A stretch of DNA of 64,000 nucleotides from Porphyra umbilicalis. Lineage: Eukaryota > Rhodophyta > Bangiophyceae > Bangiales > Bangiaceae. Of the stretch, positions 51,147 through 60,779 are shown piece by piece. The position numbers and the translations under genes were made by a program. The first letter of the stretch is position 1. The number at the start of each line of letters is the position of its first letter. Where the stretch lies: contig KV918888.1 in the NCBI GenBank assembly GCA_002049455.2, forward strand, positions 62,001 to 126,000. Direction: 5' to 3'. The notes beneath the pieces were generated by a model, which saw only the letters and a list, made by a program, of their open reading frames with translations, made no database searches and had not been told where the DNA came from.

Positions 51147-51774
51147 TGGTGCGTGTCCCAAAAATGAGACATGCGCGTTTTCTGAAGGACTGACACATCA
51201 CTGCACGGGGGCAGGCGGCGTGGGGTACGAGAAAATTCTCGACTGGCCTCCATGGAAAGAGCCTCTCCCGACGCGTGCTTGGCTGACAATTCCTTAATAC
51301 CCGCCTGTGGGCCCTGTTCTGTGGACCTCTCAGATAGCCCCGATTTTGGAGCCAGTCTTTTTCAGGTTCTTGGGGTTAAAGGTTTGCAACGCCAAAGCTC
51401 ATGTGCTAACTGGAGCTTCGATGAGGGGTGTTCCAAATCGTGTTTTCCTCACAGGGGGCTACATGGGGGTCTTTTTCACGTTTTTATTGGTAAGGTGGTG
51501 GCCTTTTCTTCGTGCACAAATTGTCAGCATATGCCGGCTCTAGTATCTGTGCATTTGATTGGGCCGCGTGATTGTCACCTGTCGAAGTTGCAATGAATGA
51601 CACTTTCCCCCATGACACGTCAGGATGTGCCGCGTCTGTTAACACTGTCAGGGGCTGTTCTGGAATCACAGTGGGAACGAGTGGGTCACATTACATTACC
51701 GGACCGTTGCAGAAGGCCAGTGGGCCGAGAGAAAAAGAAAAAACCGCCATGTCTCATTTTTGGGACACGCACCA
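51147..51774 (+). mobile_element. 628-bp mariner-like MITE (unit B)
   Basis: The ends TGGTGCGTGTCCCAAAAATG and its inverse are followed and preceded by TA, as for Tc1/mariner insertions. The interior is not coding. Nearly identical in sequence, but opposite in orientation, to unit C. Confidence 0.9.
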
Positions 51775-51830
51775 TAGTCAAGCCGATCGATGTCTGGGCC
51801 AATCAAACGCAGACTAGCGCCGCTTTGTCA
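51775..51830. other. 56-bp spacer between the inverted MITEs
   Basis: Carries the inverse of GCGTTTGATTGGCCCA...CGATC, seen inside the 11780-11902 MITE, so the pair appears to sit in or beside an older copy of that family. Confidence 0.6.
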
Positions 51831-52458
51831 TGGTGCGTGTCCCAAAAATGAGACATGGCGGTTTTTTCTTTTTTTCTGGGCCCACTGGCCTTCTGCAACG
51901 GTCCGATAATGTAATGTGACCCACTCGGTCCCAATGTGCTTCCAGAACAGCCCCTGACAGTGTTTGCAGAGGCGGCACATCCTGACGTGTCATGGGGGAA
52001 AGTGTCATTCATTGCAACTTCGACACATGACGATCACGCGGCCCAATCAAATGCACAGATACTGGAGCAGGCATGTGCTGACAATTTGTGCACGAAGAAA
52101 AGGGCACCACCTTACCAATAAAAACGTGAAAAAGACCCCCATGTAGCCCCCTGTGAGGAAAACACGATTTGGAACACCCCTCATCGAAGCTCCAGTTAGC
52201 ACATGAGCTTTGGCGTTGCAAACCTTTAACCCCAAGAACCTGAAAAAGACTGGCTCCAAAATCGGGGCTATCTGAGAGGTCCACAGAACAGGGCCCACAG
52301 GCGGGTATTAAGGAATTGTCAGCCAAGCACGCGTCGGGAGAGGCTCTTTCCATGGAGGCCAGTCGAGAATTTTCTCGTACCCCACGCCGCCTGCCCCCGT
52401 GCAGTGATGTGTCAGTCCTTCAGAAAACGCGCATGTCTCATTTTCGGGACACGCACCT
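51831..52458 (-). mobile_element. 628-bp mariner-like MITE (unit C, inverted)
   Basis: An inverse copy of unit B over its full length with few differences. B and C share substitutions absent from A (for example GGAAAGAGCCTCTCCC against GGAAACAGCCGCTCCC), so they are the younger pair. Right flank is TA; left flank is CA. Confidence 0.9.
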
Positions 52459-53076
52459 TATGGTGCTTTGCTAATGAATGGCCAGCAGTCCGGGGATGCA
52501 GTTTTCCCAAATAAAACCACACCCTCTCTAAGGGTTCAAATTTGGCGATGTCGCGTGCGAGAGAGAAAACAGCGCGTCTGTTTCGTGACGACGGGCTCCA
52601 TGTCTGGTGAGAATTTCAGGACGCAAGCCATGTCTTTGTGGCCCAGTCCCACAGGAAACCTGATCAGGTGCCCCCACAGCAACTCCCATCGCACGCCGGA
52701 GGCCCTCTCTCAAATGGGTGGGCAAACCATCGAGTGCCAGAATTGCGAAGAGCAATGTTATTAATCGATACCCTTAGCATGAGCACTCTGGGAGGGGCAG
52801 TACTTTGGGTTGTCGTCTGACGGCTGAAATGGGTGGGCAAACCACGCAGTGCGGTTCGAATGGCTGACAGCCCAAGATCTTGAGGCGTCGAGCTGCACGC
52901 ACTTTCATTGGACGGATCAATGTGTCGCTTCGTGGTAATCGACTAAGACGTCCTGGCTGCGTAGCCGTCTGTTTTCTCTCGTTCGATAAACCATAGCTGT
53001 CTTTTTGGCATCCACGTGGCCTTCCTTACGGCATTGATTCCAAGCAGCAGCGGTACGTGAGCCACACGAGAATTGC
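52459..53076. other. Intergenic with small dispersed repeats
   Basis: The phrase AAATGGGTGGGCAAACCA occurs at about 52711 and 52826. GAGAGAAAACAGCGCGTCTG near 52560 has an inverse partner CGTCTGTTTTCTCTCG near 52967. These may be ends of further degraded elements. No gene. Confidence 0.45.
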
Positions 53077-53385
53077 ATGCTCGTCACCAGCTTTGCGCTC
53101 ACACTGTTGATCCTCTCTACGCCCGCCGCGTCGAGTGCTGTGTGTAAGACGTTTCACAGACGCTTTTCAAACAAGCATGTCGAGGAAGCGCCCTTGTCAC
53201 GGTCGGTGCAGAAGGCGCCTCCATTGCTGCGTGCGGGTTCTCAGCGACGAATGGGGAAGTCGTCAAGGGGGACGAGCAAGACGATGTGTTCATTCATGGC
53301 TGCGTGTGCAGGGGGTAGTAGGAGGACTTTGAAGAGGTCAACTGCGACGTTTTCGGCCATGGCAGGTGCTACGCGCGCCACATGA
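53077..53385 (+). CDS. Short secreted-protein candidate (low support)
   Basis: An ATG at 53077 starts MLVTSFALTLLILSTPAASS, a convincing signal-peptide-like leader, followed by about 80 Lys/Arg/Ser-rich residues without a domain. The opposite strand over 53241-53420 also reads as mixed-composition protein (VIFSDHVARVAPAMAENVAV), so strand assignment is uncertain and only one can be real. Confidence 0.25.
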   Translation: MLVTSFALTLLILSTPAASSAVCKTFHRRFSNKHVEEAPLSRSVQKAPPLLRAGSQRRMGKSSRGTSKTMCSFMAACAGGSRRTLKRSTATFSAMAGATRAT

Positions 53386-54006
53386 TCAGAAAAAATCACG
53401 ACCGCAGTAGCGGTAGGGGCTTCAGGTCGGAGGACATGTTGGGCAGTGCCTTCGAAAGAGTGTGACGCACGTCGTCGCCGCCGCCCGCACGTCGTCGCCG
53501 CCGCCCGCACGTCGTCGCCGCCGTCGCCGCGCCTTCGCCGCCGTTGCTGCCGCGCCTTCGCCGCCGCCCCCGCGCCGTCGCCGCCGCCGCCGCTGTCCCG
53601 GCCACTGCACCCCTCCCCGCCCCACCATCGGGTCATGAACGGCGGCAGACCGAAACCCCGGGTCGATGACGCCACTCGGCGTGATGCACAGGACAGCGAT
53701 GCAGCCCCATTTTGCAGCGTTCAGGCTCACTGTGCCACGCCAGTACCTCCCTCCTGCGACCTCCCTCATGAATGCCTTCCACACAAGAGACAATTTGTGG
53801 ACGGGAGGGGTTGCCGGGTTGGTCGCGACGCTACCCCAGTCGCAAAAACGCGCGGGCGTGGCCGTCTGGAGGGACTGCCAAGCTAAGTCTGCGTCACCTG
53901 GATGAGGTGGCTTGACTCGTCTACGTAGAGCTCGCCTTTGTCCGTCGGCAGACAGCAAAAGTTTTGCCGACATTCCAAAGCGCTTTGAAAAGATGTAAGG
54001 TGCCAC
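53241..54006 (-). pseudogene. Broken minus-strand coding segments split by GCC-type repeats
   Basis: Mixed-composition protein is seen at 53930-53645 (LVWKAFMREVAGGRYWRGTV, SLNAAKWGCIAVLCITPSGV) and 53420-53241 (AVVIFSDHVARVAPAMAENV, AVDLFKVLLLPPAHAAMNEH). The two are separated by CGCCGCCGC/CGTCGTCGC simple repeats (53470-53600) and lie in different frames. One protein interrupted by a repeat expansion is the simplest reading. Family not recognised; proximity to transposons suggests a transposase-related or captured gene, which is not shown. Confidence 0.3.
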
Positions 54007-54193
54007 GCGTCACCTAATTGGCCGATTTGGGCTCGCACGGGCGCTCGCATCGTACGAACCCGGGGAATTAGAGGCCGTTTTTGGGGGAGGGCTTGTACAA
54101 TGCGAACGAGTCTGCAAACCACGCCTGAGTTATCCGGTTGTAAGTACATTCTTCTTTTTAACACGTTCCGTGGGTCCCGCACCGTTTGTGAAG

Positions 54194-55170
54194 CAGGGGT
54201 CTTCAAGCGTACTTTTCCCCAAGCGTATTCGCGCGTTTTTTTCCGGGTATATACCCACACGCTTGGATTTCTGCCTTCCTGCAGTTGTACGCTACCCGAA
54301 GAAGAGCCATTGACTCAAAAACGCTTGGACCCGCCGCAACCGGGTATTTTTTGGAAATACCCATACCCGGTGACTTCTGTCAGGAAGTACGCTGGCCTGA
54401 TCACCTCCAGCGTACTTTACCCCCTATCTACATTACGTGGCCTACACCCGCGCGCGGCGGGTGGGGGCGGCGTCCACCGCCGGTTTCGGCGTTGCCGCCG
54501 CGCCAGTCGCCGACGCGGCGGTGGGCAGTGGACGGCCGCGCCCACGAAGCGCGCCCGCACGCGGCAGCGGGCGGTGGCGGCGGCCGCGGTGGCGGCGGCC
54601 GCGGTGGCGGCGGCCGCGGTGGCGGCGGCCGCGGTGGCGGCGGCCGCGGTGGCGGCGGCCGCGGTGGCGTGGCACCCCTGCTCTTTTCTCCCCTCACCCC
54701 CCCCCCCCCCCTTCCGCCATCCACGGCTTCTTTCCCTTCCCCCCCCCCCTATAGCCCCCCCGTACTCCCCCCGCCCCACCCACTACCGCGGCGGCCTCGA
54801 TGCGCGGCGGCGGCCGCGTGCCTGCCCGACCGACCGGCGGCTACCGCCGCGCGCCTGCCCGACCAACCGCCGGCGGCCGCTGGGCGAGTATGCCCGCCAG
54901 CAGTGGGTCGGGTCGCTCCCACGCCAGACAGATGGCCGAGGTCGAGTCCGGCCGTGAAAAATACCCGCAGAATACGCGGTGTGTTTCCTGGGAACAAAAT
55001 ACCCAGTCACACATCTCGGTCGAAAAATATCCACAAAAAAACGCTTACTGTTCACCGGTTGACATTGTACGCTTGGGTGGAGCTCCCTCTTTCCGGCACG
55101 CGGTTGCTTGACAGGAAAAATCCCAAATACGCAGACGCTGGCAGAAATTGAGTACGCTTGAAGACCCCTG
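54194..55170. mobile_element. hAT-superfamily element, non-autonomous, 977 bp
   Basis: Perfect 20-bp terminal inverted repeats CAGGGGTCTTCAAGCGTACT are flanked by a perfect 8-bp target duplication TTGTGAAG (54186-54193 and 55171-55178), diagnostic for hAT. AAGCGTA/TACGCTT motifs recur subterminally on both sides. The interior holds a 15-bp minisatellite and C-rich DNA and no transposase. Intact TIRs and duplication imply fairly recent insertion. Confidence 0.95.
54570..54668. repeat. 15-bp minisatellite GCGGTGGCGGCGGCC
   Basis: About six to seven perfect units inside the hAT element, open in all frames because the unit lacks stops. Confidence 0.93.
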
Positions 55171-55277
55171 TTGTGAAGCCGGAACGAACGCCGAAATTGC
55201 TAGGTTGTGTGTATGTCTTCCACGTGGACAACGTGGCACGAATATCGGCTACGTGTGTGAACTGGCGACATTAGAGA

Positions 55278-56027
55278 CTTTCGGCATGTCAAATGTGGGT
55301 CGACGGCGTGGGTTGGGGACACGTTTCACGCCACGTTAAGCCTTGGACCCACATTTCCATCCCACATATCGCTAAGGAGGCCACCCACGTCAAAAACCGG
55401 TACCGACCGAGGTGACCGCAGCCACGTAGCAGTCCATCCGTAGCTTACATGGCTGTTTCCGCCAATCGCTGGCATCCTTTGGCCTTCGATGCCCGGTCTT
55501 ATGGGTTGCAAAGGACAGTCGCCCGATCGCTCTTCTCGCACATGTCCGGCGCCGTTCCCCTGCCGCGTCTCCTCGGTGCCATTGATACCCGTTCCCCCAC
55601 CACCCACCCACCCACCCACCGACGATCTTTTTTGTTCCATTCTTACCACGCTGCTTCGATCATGGTCTTCTACAGTCTACCCGTGATCGCAGGCGTACGC
55701 ACAGGGCGCCGTCACCGGCGCCGTCGGCAGTCCACCCGCGATCGAAGGCGTACGCACAGGGCACCGTCACCGGCGCCATCGGCAGTACACCAGCAATCGC
55801 AGGTGTACGCACAGGGAGCCGTCACCGGCGCCGTCGGCAGTGCACCCGCGATCGCAGGCGTACGCACAGGGCGCCGTCACCGGCACCGTCGGCAGTGCAC
55901 CCGAAATCGCAGGCGTGGGCGCATGGCGCCGTCACCGGCGCCGTCAGGAGTCTCTACCCCGTCACACTGTAAGCGCATCCGCAAGGAGTGTGGCAGACTG
56001 CCGACCCACATTTGATACATGCCGAAG
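55278..56027. mobile_element. TIR element with TTCGGCATGT ends enclosing a minisatellite
   Basis: The left end TTTCGGCATGTCAAATGTGG (then GTCG) and the inverse of the right end CTTCGGCATGTATCAAATGT (then GGGTCG) match apart from a 3-bp indel. About 750 bp. No target duplication recognised and no transposase. Confidence 0.6.
55683..55960. repeat. 55-bp minisatellite, five units
   Basis: AGGCGTACGCACAGGGCGCC-type units begin at 55691, 55746, 55801, 55856 and 55911, an exact 55-bp spacing. Because 55 is not a multiple of three, the frame cycles, so a plus frame through it (ATG at 55449) is not good evidence of a gene. Confidence 0.93.
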
Positions 56028-56182
56028 CTCCGAAGGGTGGATGTGGCTTTCTTAAAAAACCAGTCGGGCGACCCACAAATTACCCACATCCGATACCCAC
56101 GTCGCAGTTGCCGAAGGTCTCTATTGCTGACTGTGCTCTCAGGCCCGGTCGCAGTTGCACATGACGGGACGGTATACTGGTA

Positions 56183-56428
56183 CAGTATGGAGCGTCGCCA
56201 AAGAATGATCGGATCCGAGCAAGTTCCACAGCAAGTTACAGCATGTTCTGACCGTGCTGTGACTGTGCTTTGAATTAAAGTTGCATGCTAAGGGCTCCTG
56301 GATGGCTCTGTGGGAGGCAAGGGCGATCACAGCAATATTAAATTCTGTGATGTGAGCTGCTGTGAACTGCTGTGACTTGCTGTGACCGTTTCTCAGATCT
56401 GATCATTCTTTGGCGACGCGCCGTATTG
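56183..56428. mobile_element. 246-bp MITE with CGTCGCCAAAGAATGATC ends
   Basis: Left CAGTATGGAGCGTCGCCAAA, then GAATGATCGGATC; right end inverse CAATACGGCGCGTCGCCAAA, then GAATGATCAGATC. The interior has repeated TGCTGTGA motifs (56340-56390), possible subterminal binding sites. Non-coding. Confidence 0.75.
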
Positions 56429-58056
56429 TGGGGGAAACCCCCTGTCCTCTGGTGACGCGATCCCCCCGGTATGGGCCGGGGGAGGGGCCGCGAGCACACA
56501 TGTAATGCCCCCAGAGGAAGCGGTGTGCGGTGCCCCCTTGGGGCGCATGCCAGGTGGGGCTTAGCGCCGCCTCCGAGGCTTACATCTCTCTCCCCCAGGG
56601 CCCGAGTGAGGGCAGGGCCTGACACGGACGGGGGGACACGCGACCCCTCGATCCGGGCCCCCCAGAGGGGCCTGGAAGCTTGTGGAAGCTTCTTTGACCG
56701 GGGTAAATCCCGGGGGCGAGATTAGATCTCGGCCACGGTCGGTATCCCACGAAGACTTCGATCGCCGCTTGTGCTGGGTTCCCTTATAGAGATGTGCATT
56801 CTTATGCCACGTTGTGAAATTTCAATGAAACTTCAAGGCCCCTCGCACAGACCCTTTCCTCCATGAATTTCACGTAACGTGAAATTCTTACGCTGTCTTA
56901 CAAACGTGTCTCCTTTGGAGTGGCTCGAGCGTCCCAGCGGCGCTTTACAGGTGCAGATTTGCATCTCGCCGCGCCGCTGCCGCGGCCACCGTCGAGACAA
57001 CCGGCGTCGCAGCCCGACGTCAATGTCCATGACACACGGACCAGTCGTCGACTGTTCTTTCGGTGCTTCCATACACCCATCCCTGTCTCCCACACCTCTT
57101 TGTCACCATGGTGCCTTTCCTTTTTGAGTTCTAGCGTGAGGATTTCCTGTGATGGAGGTCCCTTTGGGGGGGGGGGGTGTGGGGGTGCAGGTGTGGGCGC
57201 GGTGGGGTTGCTGGGTGGAAGTGGGGTGGTGGAACATGGGTTACGGCGAGATGGGCGACGCAGTGGGCCGTTTCCTCAACGTAGGGCAAAGAGTACATCT
57301 TTTGTCGTTGCAGATGGCAGAGGGAGACGGGGTGGGAAAAGGGAAAAATGAGGGAGAACAACGCGCCCACCACAGCTCGGTCGGGGTTGGGGCCACCATG
57401 TGCCTCGCACAGACCGCTCTCAGGAAGGGGGAAAAAATATGCACGACCTTCCCCTACAATAGAGGCGTCCGAGTACGTGTGGAGATACCCTCTAGCAAAA
57501 GTGGAGCGCCTCCGAGGTGCAGGTCCACCCTGTGGGGCGAGTCTGTCGCGACGAGGGGGGGGGGCGGGAGCAAGGAGGCGGGTGGCGACGGCGATCGGGC
57601 GACCGCACGAGTCGGACGCTGCAACGAGTACCCATATTATGCAAGGAACTCCGGGCAGTGAGTGGTGGAACGTGTTTTTGTGACGACAGATGGTTGCCGG
57701 CTTCGGACTTAGAATCGCTCTGGGGGCCCTTCTTACGGCCTTTCGCCCGTCGCAAGGGGAAGGGAAGACGAAACTTGTCACTCCGGAAGACAGCGTACCT
57801 CTATTCCCTTACCCGCCCAGAGTCTACCATCGGCATGAAGGTGCTGCGGCATGGTCCAGGGAGCCTCTCACACGCCCATCGATGCATACAAAAGGGACTC
57901 GCGCTCAGATCGCAGGGCCGCCTTTTGTCTCCATCACCATTCCACATCGCGCTTTCTGTCCCCGACCGCCCTCGTAACTATCCCTGCCCCTTGTGGTCGG
58001 CGTCTATCCGCCGCTGTGTTCCCGACACACTACCCTGCCCAGCCACATCCCACAAG
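56429..58056. other. Intergenic, no confirmed gene
   Basis: Mixed composition with short open frames. A G-rich run at 57165-57240 and GAATTTCACGTAACGTGAAATTC-type palindrome near 56862-56886 are the only notable features. The last 60 bp are the leader of the fragment at 58057. Confidence 0.45.
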
Positions 58057-58361
58057 ATGGGCTTCACCACGACGCTGGCCGTCGCGGCAGCGCTGGCGAT
58101 TGCCGCGGCCCCCGCCGCCACCGCCCACTCGCCCTCCGCCGCGGCCGCCTCCTGGTCCGACTCGGGCCCACGTGGCCCACCCCAGTGGGAATACCTCCTC
58201 CCCGCCTCGATCTTTGCCATGTGCGCCCCGTCGGCGCCGTATCCGAGCCCCATTGACGTGCCCCAACGGACGCTCCGCGCCGCTTCGGGCCGCTCTTCGG
58301 TCGGTGACGTGGCGCGCCAAGAGGCCACCCGCCTGACCGCCGAGGCGGTGGCCAATGGAAT
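58057..58361 (+). pseudogene. Alpha-carbonic-anhydrase-like 5' fragment
   Basis: An ATG in CACAAGATGG starts MGFTTTLAVAAALAIAAAPA with signal-peptide character (to about residue 24). It is followed by WSDSGPRGPPQWEYLLP, then CAPSAPYPSPIDVP, matching the start of alpha carbonic anhydrases (W-x-Y-x-G-x-x-GP-x-x-W ... C ... SPIDI). No downstream zinc-site region (HxH) was found: after about 100 residues the frame runs into the 300-bp dispersed repeat at 58362. The fragment is thus a truncated gene or a repeat-disrupted gene. Alpha-CAs are secreted/periplasmic enzymes interconverting CO2 and bicarbonate. Assignment rests on a short match. Confidence 0.45.
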
Positions 58362-58660
58362 CCCCTCCGTATTGTCTTGTCCAACGGATATGATACCACG
58401 GGTGTCGACTTACGCGGGGTGGGGCGAAAAATTCAGCAACGTGCCGGGGATTGGGCTAGTTTCCAATTCCCACCTGGGATTGTCTGAGAGGATCGGATCC
58501 CGCAGGAGATCCGTCTCCGGCGGGGCCCAGCTGCCTCGAGCAGCCCCCCCACCCGTAGCCACACGGGCGGGGTGTCCGGACCGACCTCACAGCCGCTTAA
58601 GGGCGACGCGCCCGCGTCACCCCCTGCTTCCTCTGGCTCCGCACTTCCGCTGTTTTTCCG
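58362..58660 (+). repeat. Dispersed 300-bp repeat, copy 2
   Basis: Homologous to 9571-9872 along its length. Its start abuts the coding-like end of the carbonic-anhydrase-like fragment, suggesting insertion into that gene or joint mobilisation. Confidence 0.7.
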
Positions 58661-59134
58661 TCCTGGCGAAAAAACGGCGTGCACCCGCTCGGGGTGGGCG
58701 TGACGGAGCTGCGGACCTTATGGTGTCACTCTCGGCATCTACACCCCATTTGGGGAGCGGCTTCTTTGACTTTTGTCTCGCCGCGCCAGCGGCTTTCAGG
58801 CTACGGGTACAACTGGGGCGATCACCCCCACCCCTGTCCTCCTGTTCTTTCTCCTGCTCCTTGGTGTGGGCTTGGCGACCGCGTCGCCCTCGCTCGTTCT
58901 CCCCCCCCAGAACCCCCCTCATTCCCACCCTATGGCCTCCGTGGCCTCGTTCGGTGCTGTTTCGGGCGCGGGTGTTGGGCCGGGTAGCAGCCTTGTCGTC
59001 TTAGCGTGTGTCGGTTCAGGCTCAGCTGGGGGCCGCTGCGACACGGGCTGCGGCCACAAGGATGGCCTTGGCGGCATCGCCGATGACGGGGGCGGGCGCC
59101 CACCCGACCGGCCATCCCCACTCCCCGACAGGGC
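58661..59134. other. Unassigned, pyrimidine-rich
   Basis: No recognised coding continuation of either neighbour. YGYNWG-like reading in one frame near 58800 is too short to interpret. Confidence 0.35.
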
Positions 59135-60420
59135 GTGACGGCCGACGGTCGTGGGGGGCACGCCGGCGCGGGCACGGTCGCGACGGCCGTGGACGGCGTC
59201 GGCTCGGATGACGGCGAGCACGTCGAGGTCTACGACTCGACGGGCCCGTCGTCGCCTTGGCGCCGACACGCCGCCCGTCGGGACGCCTTCCGCCCCGTGA
59301 CCATCCGCGCCGTGCGGGCCACCAGGCCCGCCATCTTTAGATTTTCGCTCCCGCCCGACCACTCGGCCTTCCTGGCTTTCTTTGAGGTAGTTGGGGACAC
59401 TTGATTTGCGGGCGTGGTCGCGCGTCTCGGCAACACGGCGACGGCGGAGCTGTCCTTTGTCTACAACGTGGCCGCCTGGTTGCAGCAGCTGCACAACAGG
59501 CAGCGGTCGCGCGAGTGCGCCGAAGAGCGGGCGGGGCGGGCCGTCTCGTCCTTCGACATTCGCACCCGGGTGGCTTTGCACCAGCTGTTCACGTTGGTGA
59601 GCACTAAGTACAAGGCTGTTTCTCAACATGGGAGAACCAAATATACTAGCCCTCGGCACCACCTCTGAGCCGCTGGCGTCGGGCTCGGCCGACTTTGTGC
59701 GCCGCGTCGACGCGGCCATGGTGCTCGGCGGGACCAAAACCTACTGCTTTTGGCCCCGCGCCTGGTGGTTGGCCGACCTCGGCCTCACGACGGGCCGCGC
59801 CATTGCCGATACGACCGCGGTCGTGCGCCCGCGCTACCACGACGGCCCCGCGCGGTGCGCCGACCCCGCCAATGTGACCACCTGCCGCGGCGGCTTGCTC
59901 ATCTCTTACTCCTTCGACGACCCGACGGGCACCGCCGGCGCATTTCACGCGTCAAGCTGCGTGGACGCGCCCAACTCGCCCCGCTCGGGCGCAGAGCCGA
60001 AGACCGTCCTGGTCGCCAACAGCACGGTGCCGAGGCACCGCCTCGTCCTTTTGGCCATCCATGACGGCCTCCGCGCCGCGCCCGCGCCCGTCCTCGACGC
60101 CCTTGGCGTGTCGCCGTCGGTCATCACGCGCCCCGACGTGTGCATCGTCGCCGCGTGGTTCGACAACGGCCTTCACATCCACTGGCCGGTGCCGCGCCTC
60201 TCCCCCTTCGCGCCGACCGAGTTGCTCGCGCGGCCCGTGCCGGGGCTCAACGTGCACCTCGTCAACAAGGCGTGAGGGGACGCCCACGGCTGGTCCGAGG
60301 GCAGCCTCCAGTCTGCCGAGCGGGCGCTGCGCACGGCAGGCGCGCCGGCACCCAAGTGGTTGAAGTCGGGCGTGTACGACGCGGTGACTGCGCGGTTCAA
60401 CAAGGGCGCGTTTGCGGGCG
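59135..60420 (+). pseudogene. Flavin amine oxidoreductase (L-amino-acid-oxidase-like) pseudogene
   Basis: A nearly continuous protein: DAFRPVTIRAVRATRPAIFR, DHSAFLAFFEVVGD, then after an in-frame TGA at 59402, RLGNTATAELSFVYNVAAWL. A frame change near 59665 leads to MVLGGTKTYCFWPRAWWLAD, GRAIADT and GGLLISYSFDD; finally ELLARPVPGLNVHLVNKA, another in-frame TGA (60273), then GDAHGWSEGSLQSAERALRT and WLKSGVYDAV. The K-x-Y-x-F-W-x-x-WW block and the terminal N-x-A-Y-G-D-x-x-GW-x-EGSLQ-AE block are typical of L-amino-acid-oxidase-like flavoproteins; the second TGA sits where Tyr is expected. The N-terminal FAD dinucleotide motif is absent. At least two stops and one frameshift make this a pseudogene unless TGA is recoded, for which there is no other evidence. 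Confidence 0.7.
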
Positions 60421-60642
60421 CGGGGGAGGGGGAGGGGGGGGGCGCTGCCGCCGTACCACTGCTGCGAGGGGCGGGGGCTCGCAAGCTGGTGCCACAAGTG
60501 GCGCCCTTGTCCTGTACAGGAAAAGAACGTATTTTGCTGGTGCTTTTGGGGCGGGACGAGGGGTTGGGACGCGCCCCTACAATGGTCGGGTGCGCTGACA
60601 GAGTCGCACTGCGTGACGAAAAGGTGTGAAGCGAGACACTTG

Positions 60643-60668
60643 CTTTGAAAAAAAAAAAGAAAGAAAAA
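60643..60668 (+). repeat. A-rich tract downstream of the amine-oxidase pseudogene
   Basis: GAAAAAAAAAAAGAAAGAAA follows the pseudogene by about 220 bp in the sense orientation, compatible with the poly-A remnant of a retrocopy. Simple coincidence is possible. Confidence 0.5.
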
Positions 60669-60779
60669 CACAGACCGGGGTGCGCGGCGACTGGGCCGCG
60701 CGACCGCCGCCGCCCCCTGAAACAACCGCCTCCCCACCAGTCCGACCGCGCGCCGCGACCGTGTCGCGGCCACGCGTGG

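Noticed and set aside
59402-60275. TGA as a sense codon
   Set aside because: Only this decayed locus shows in-frame TGA; Pelota and the other intact genes use it normally, and a frameshift also disables this copy.
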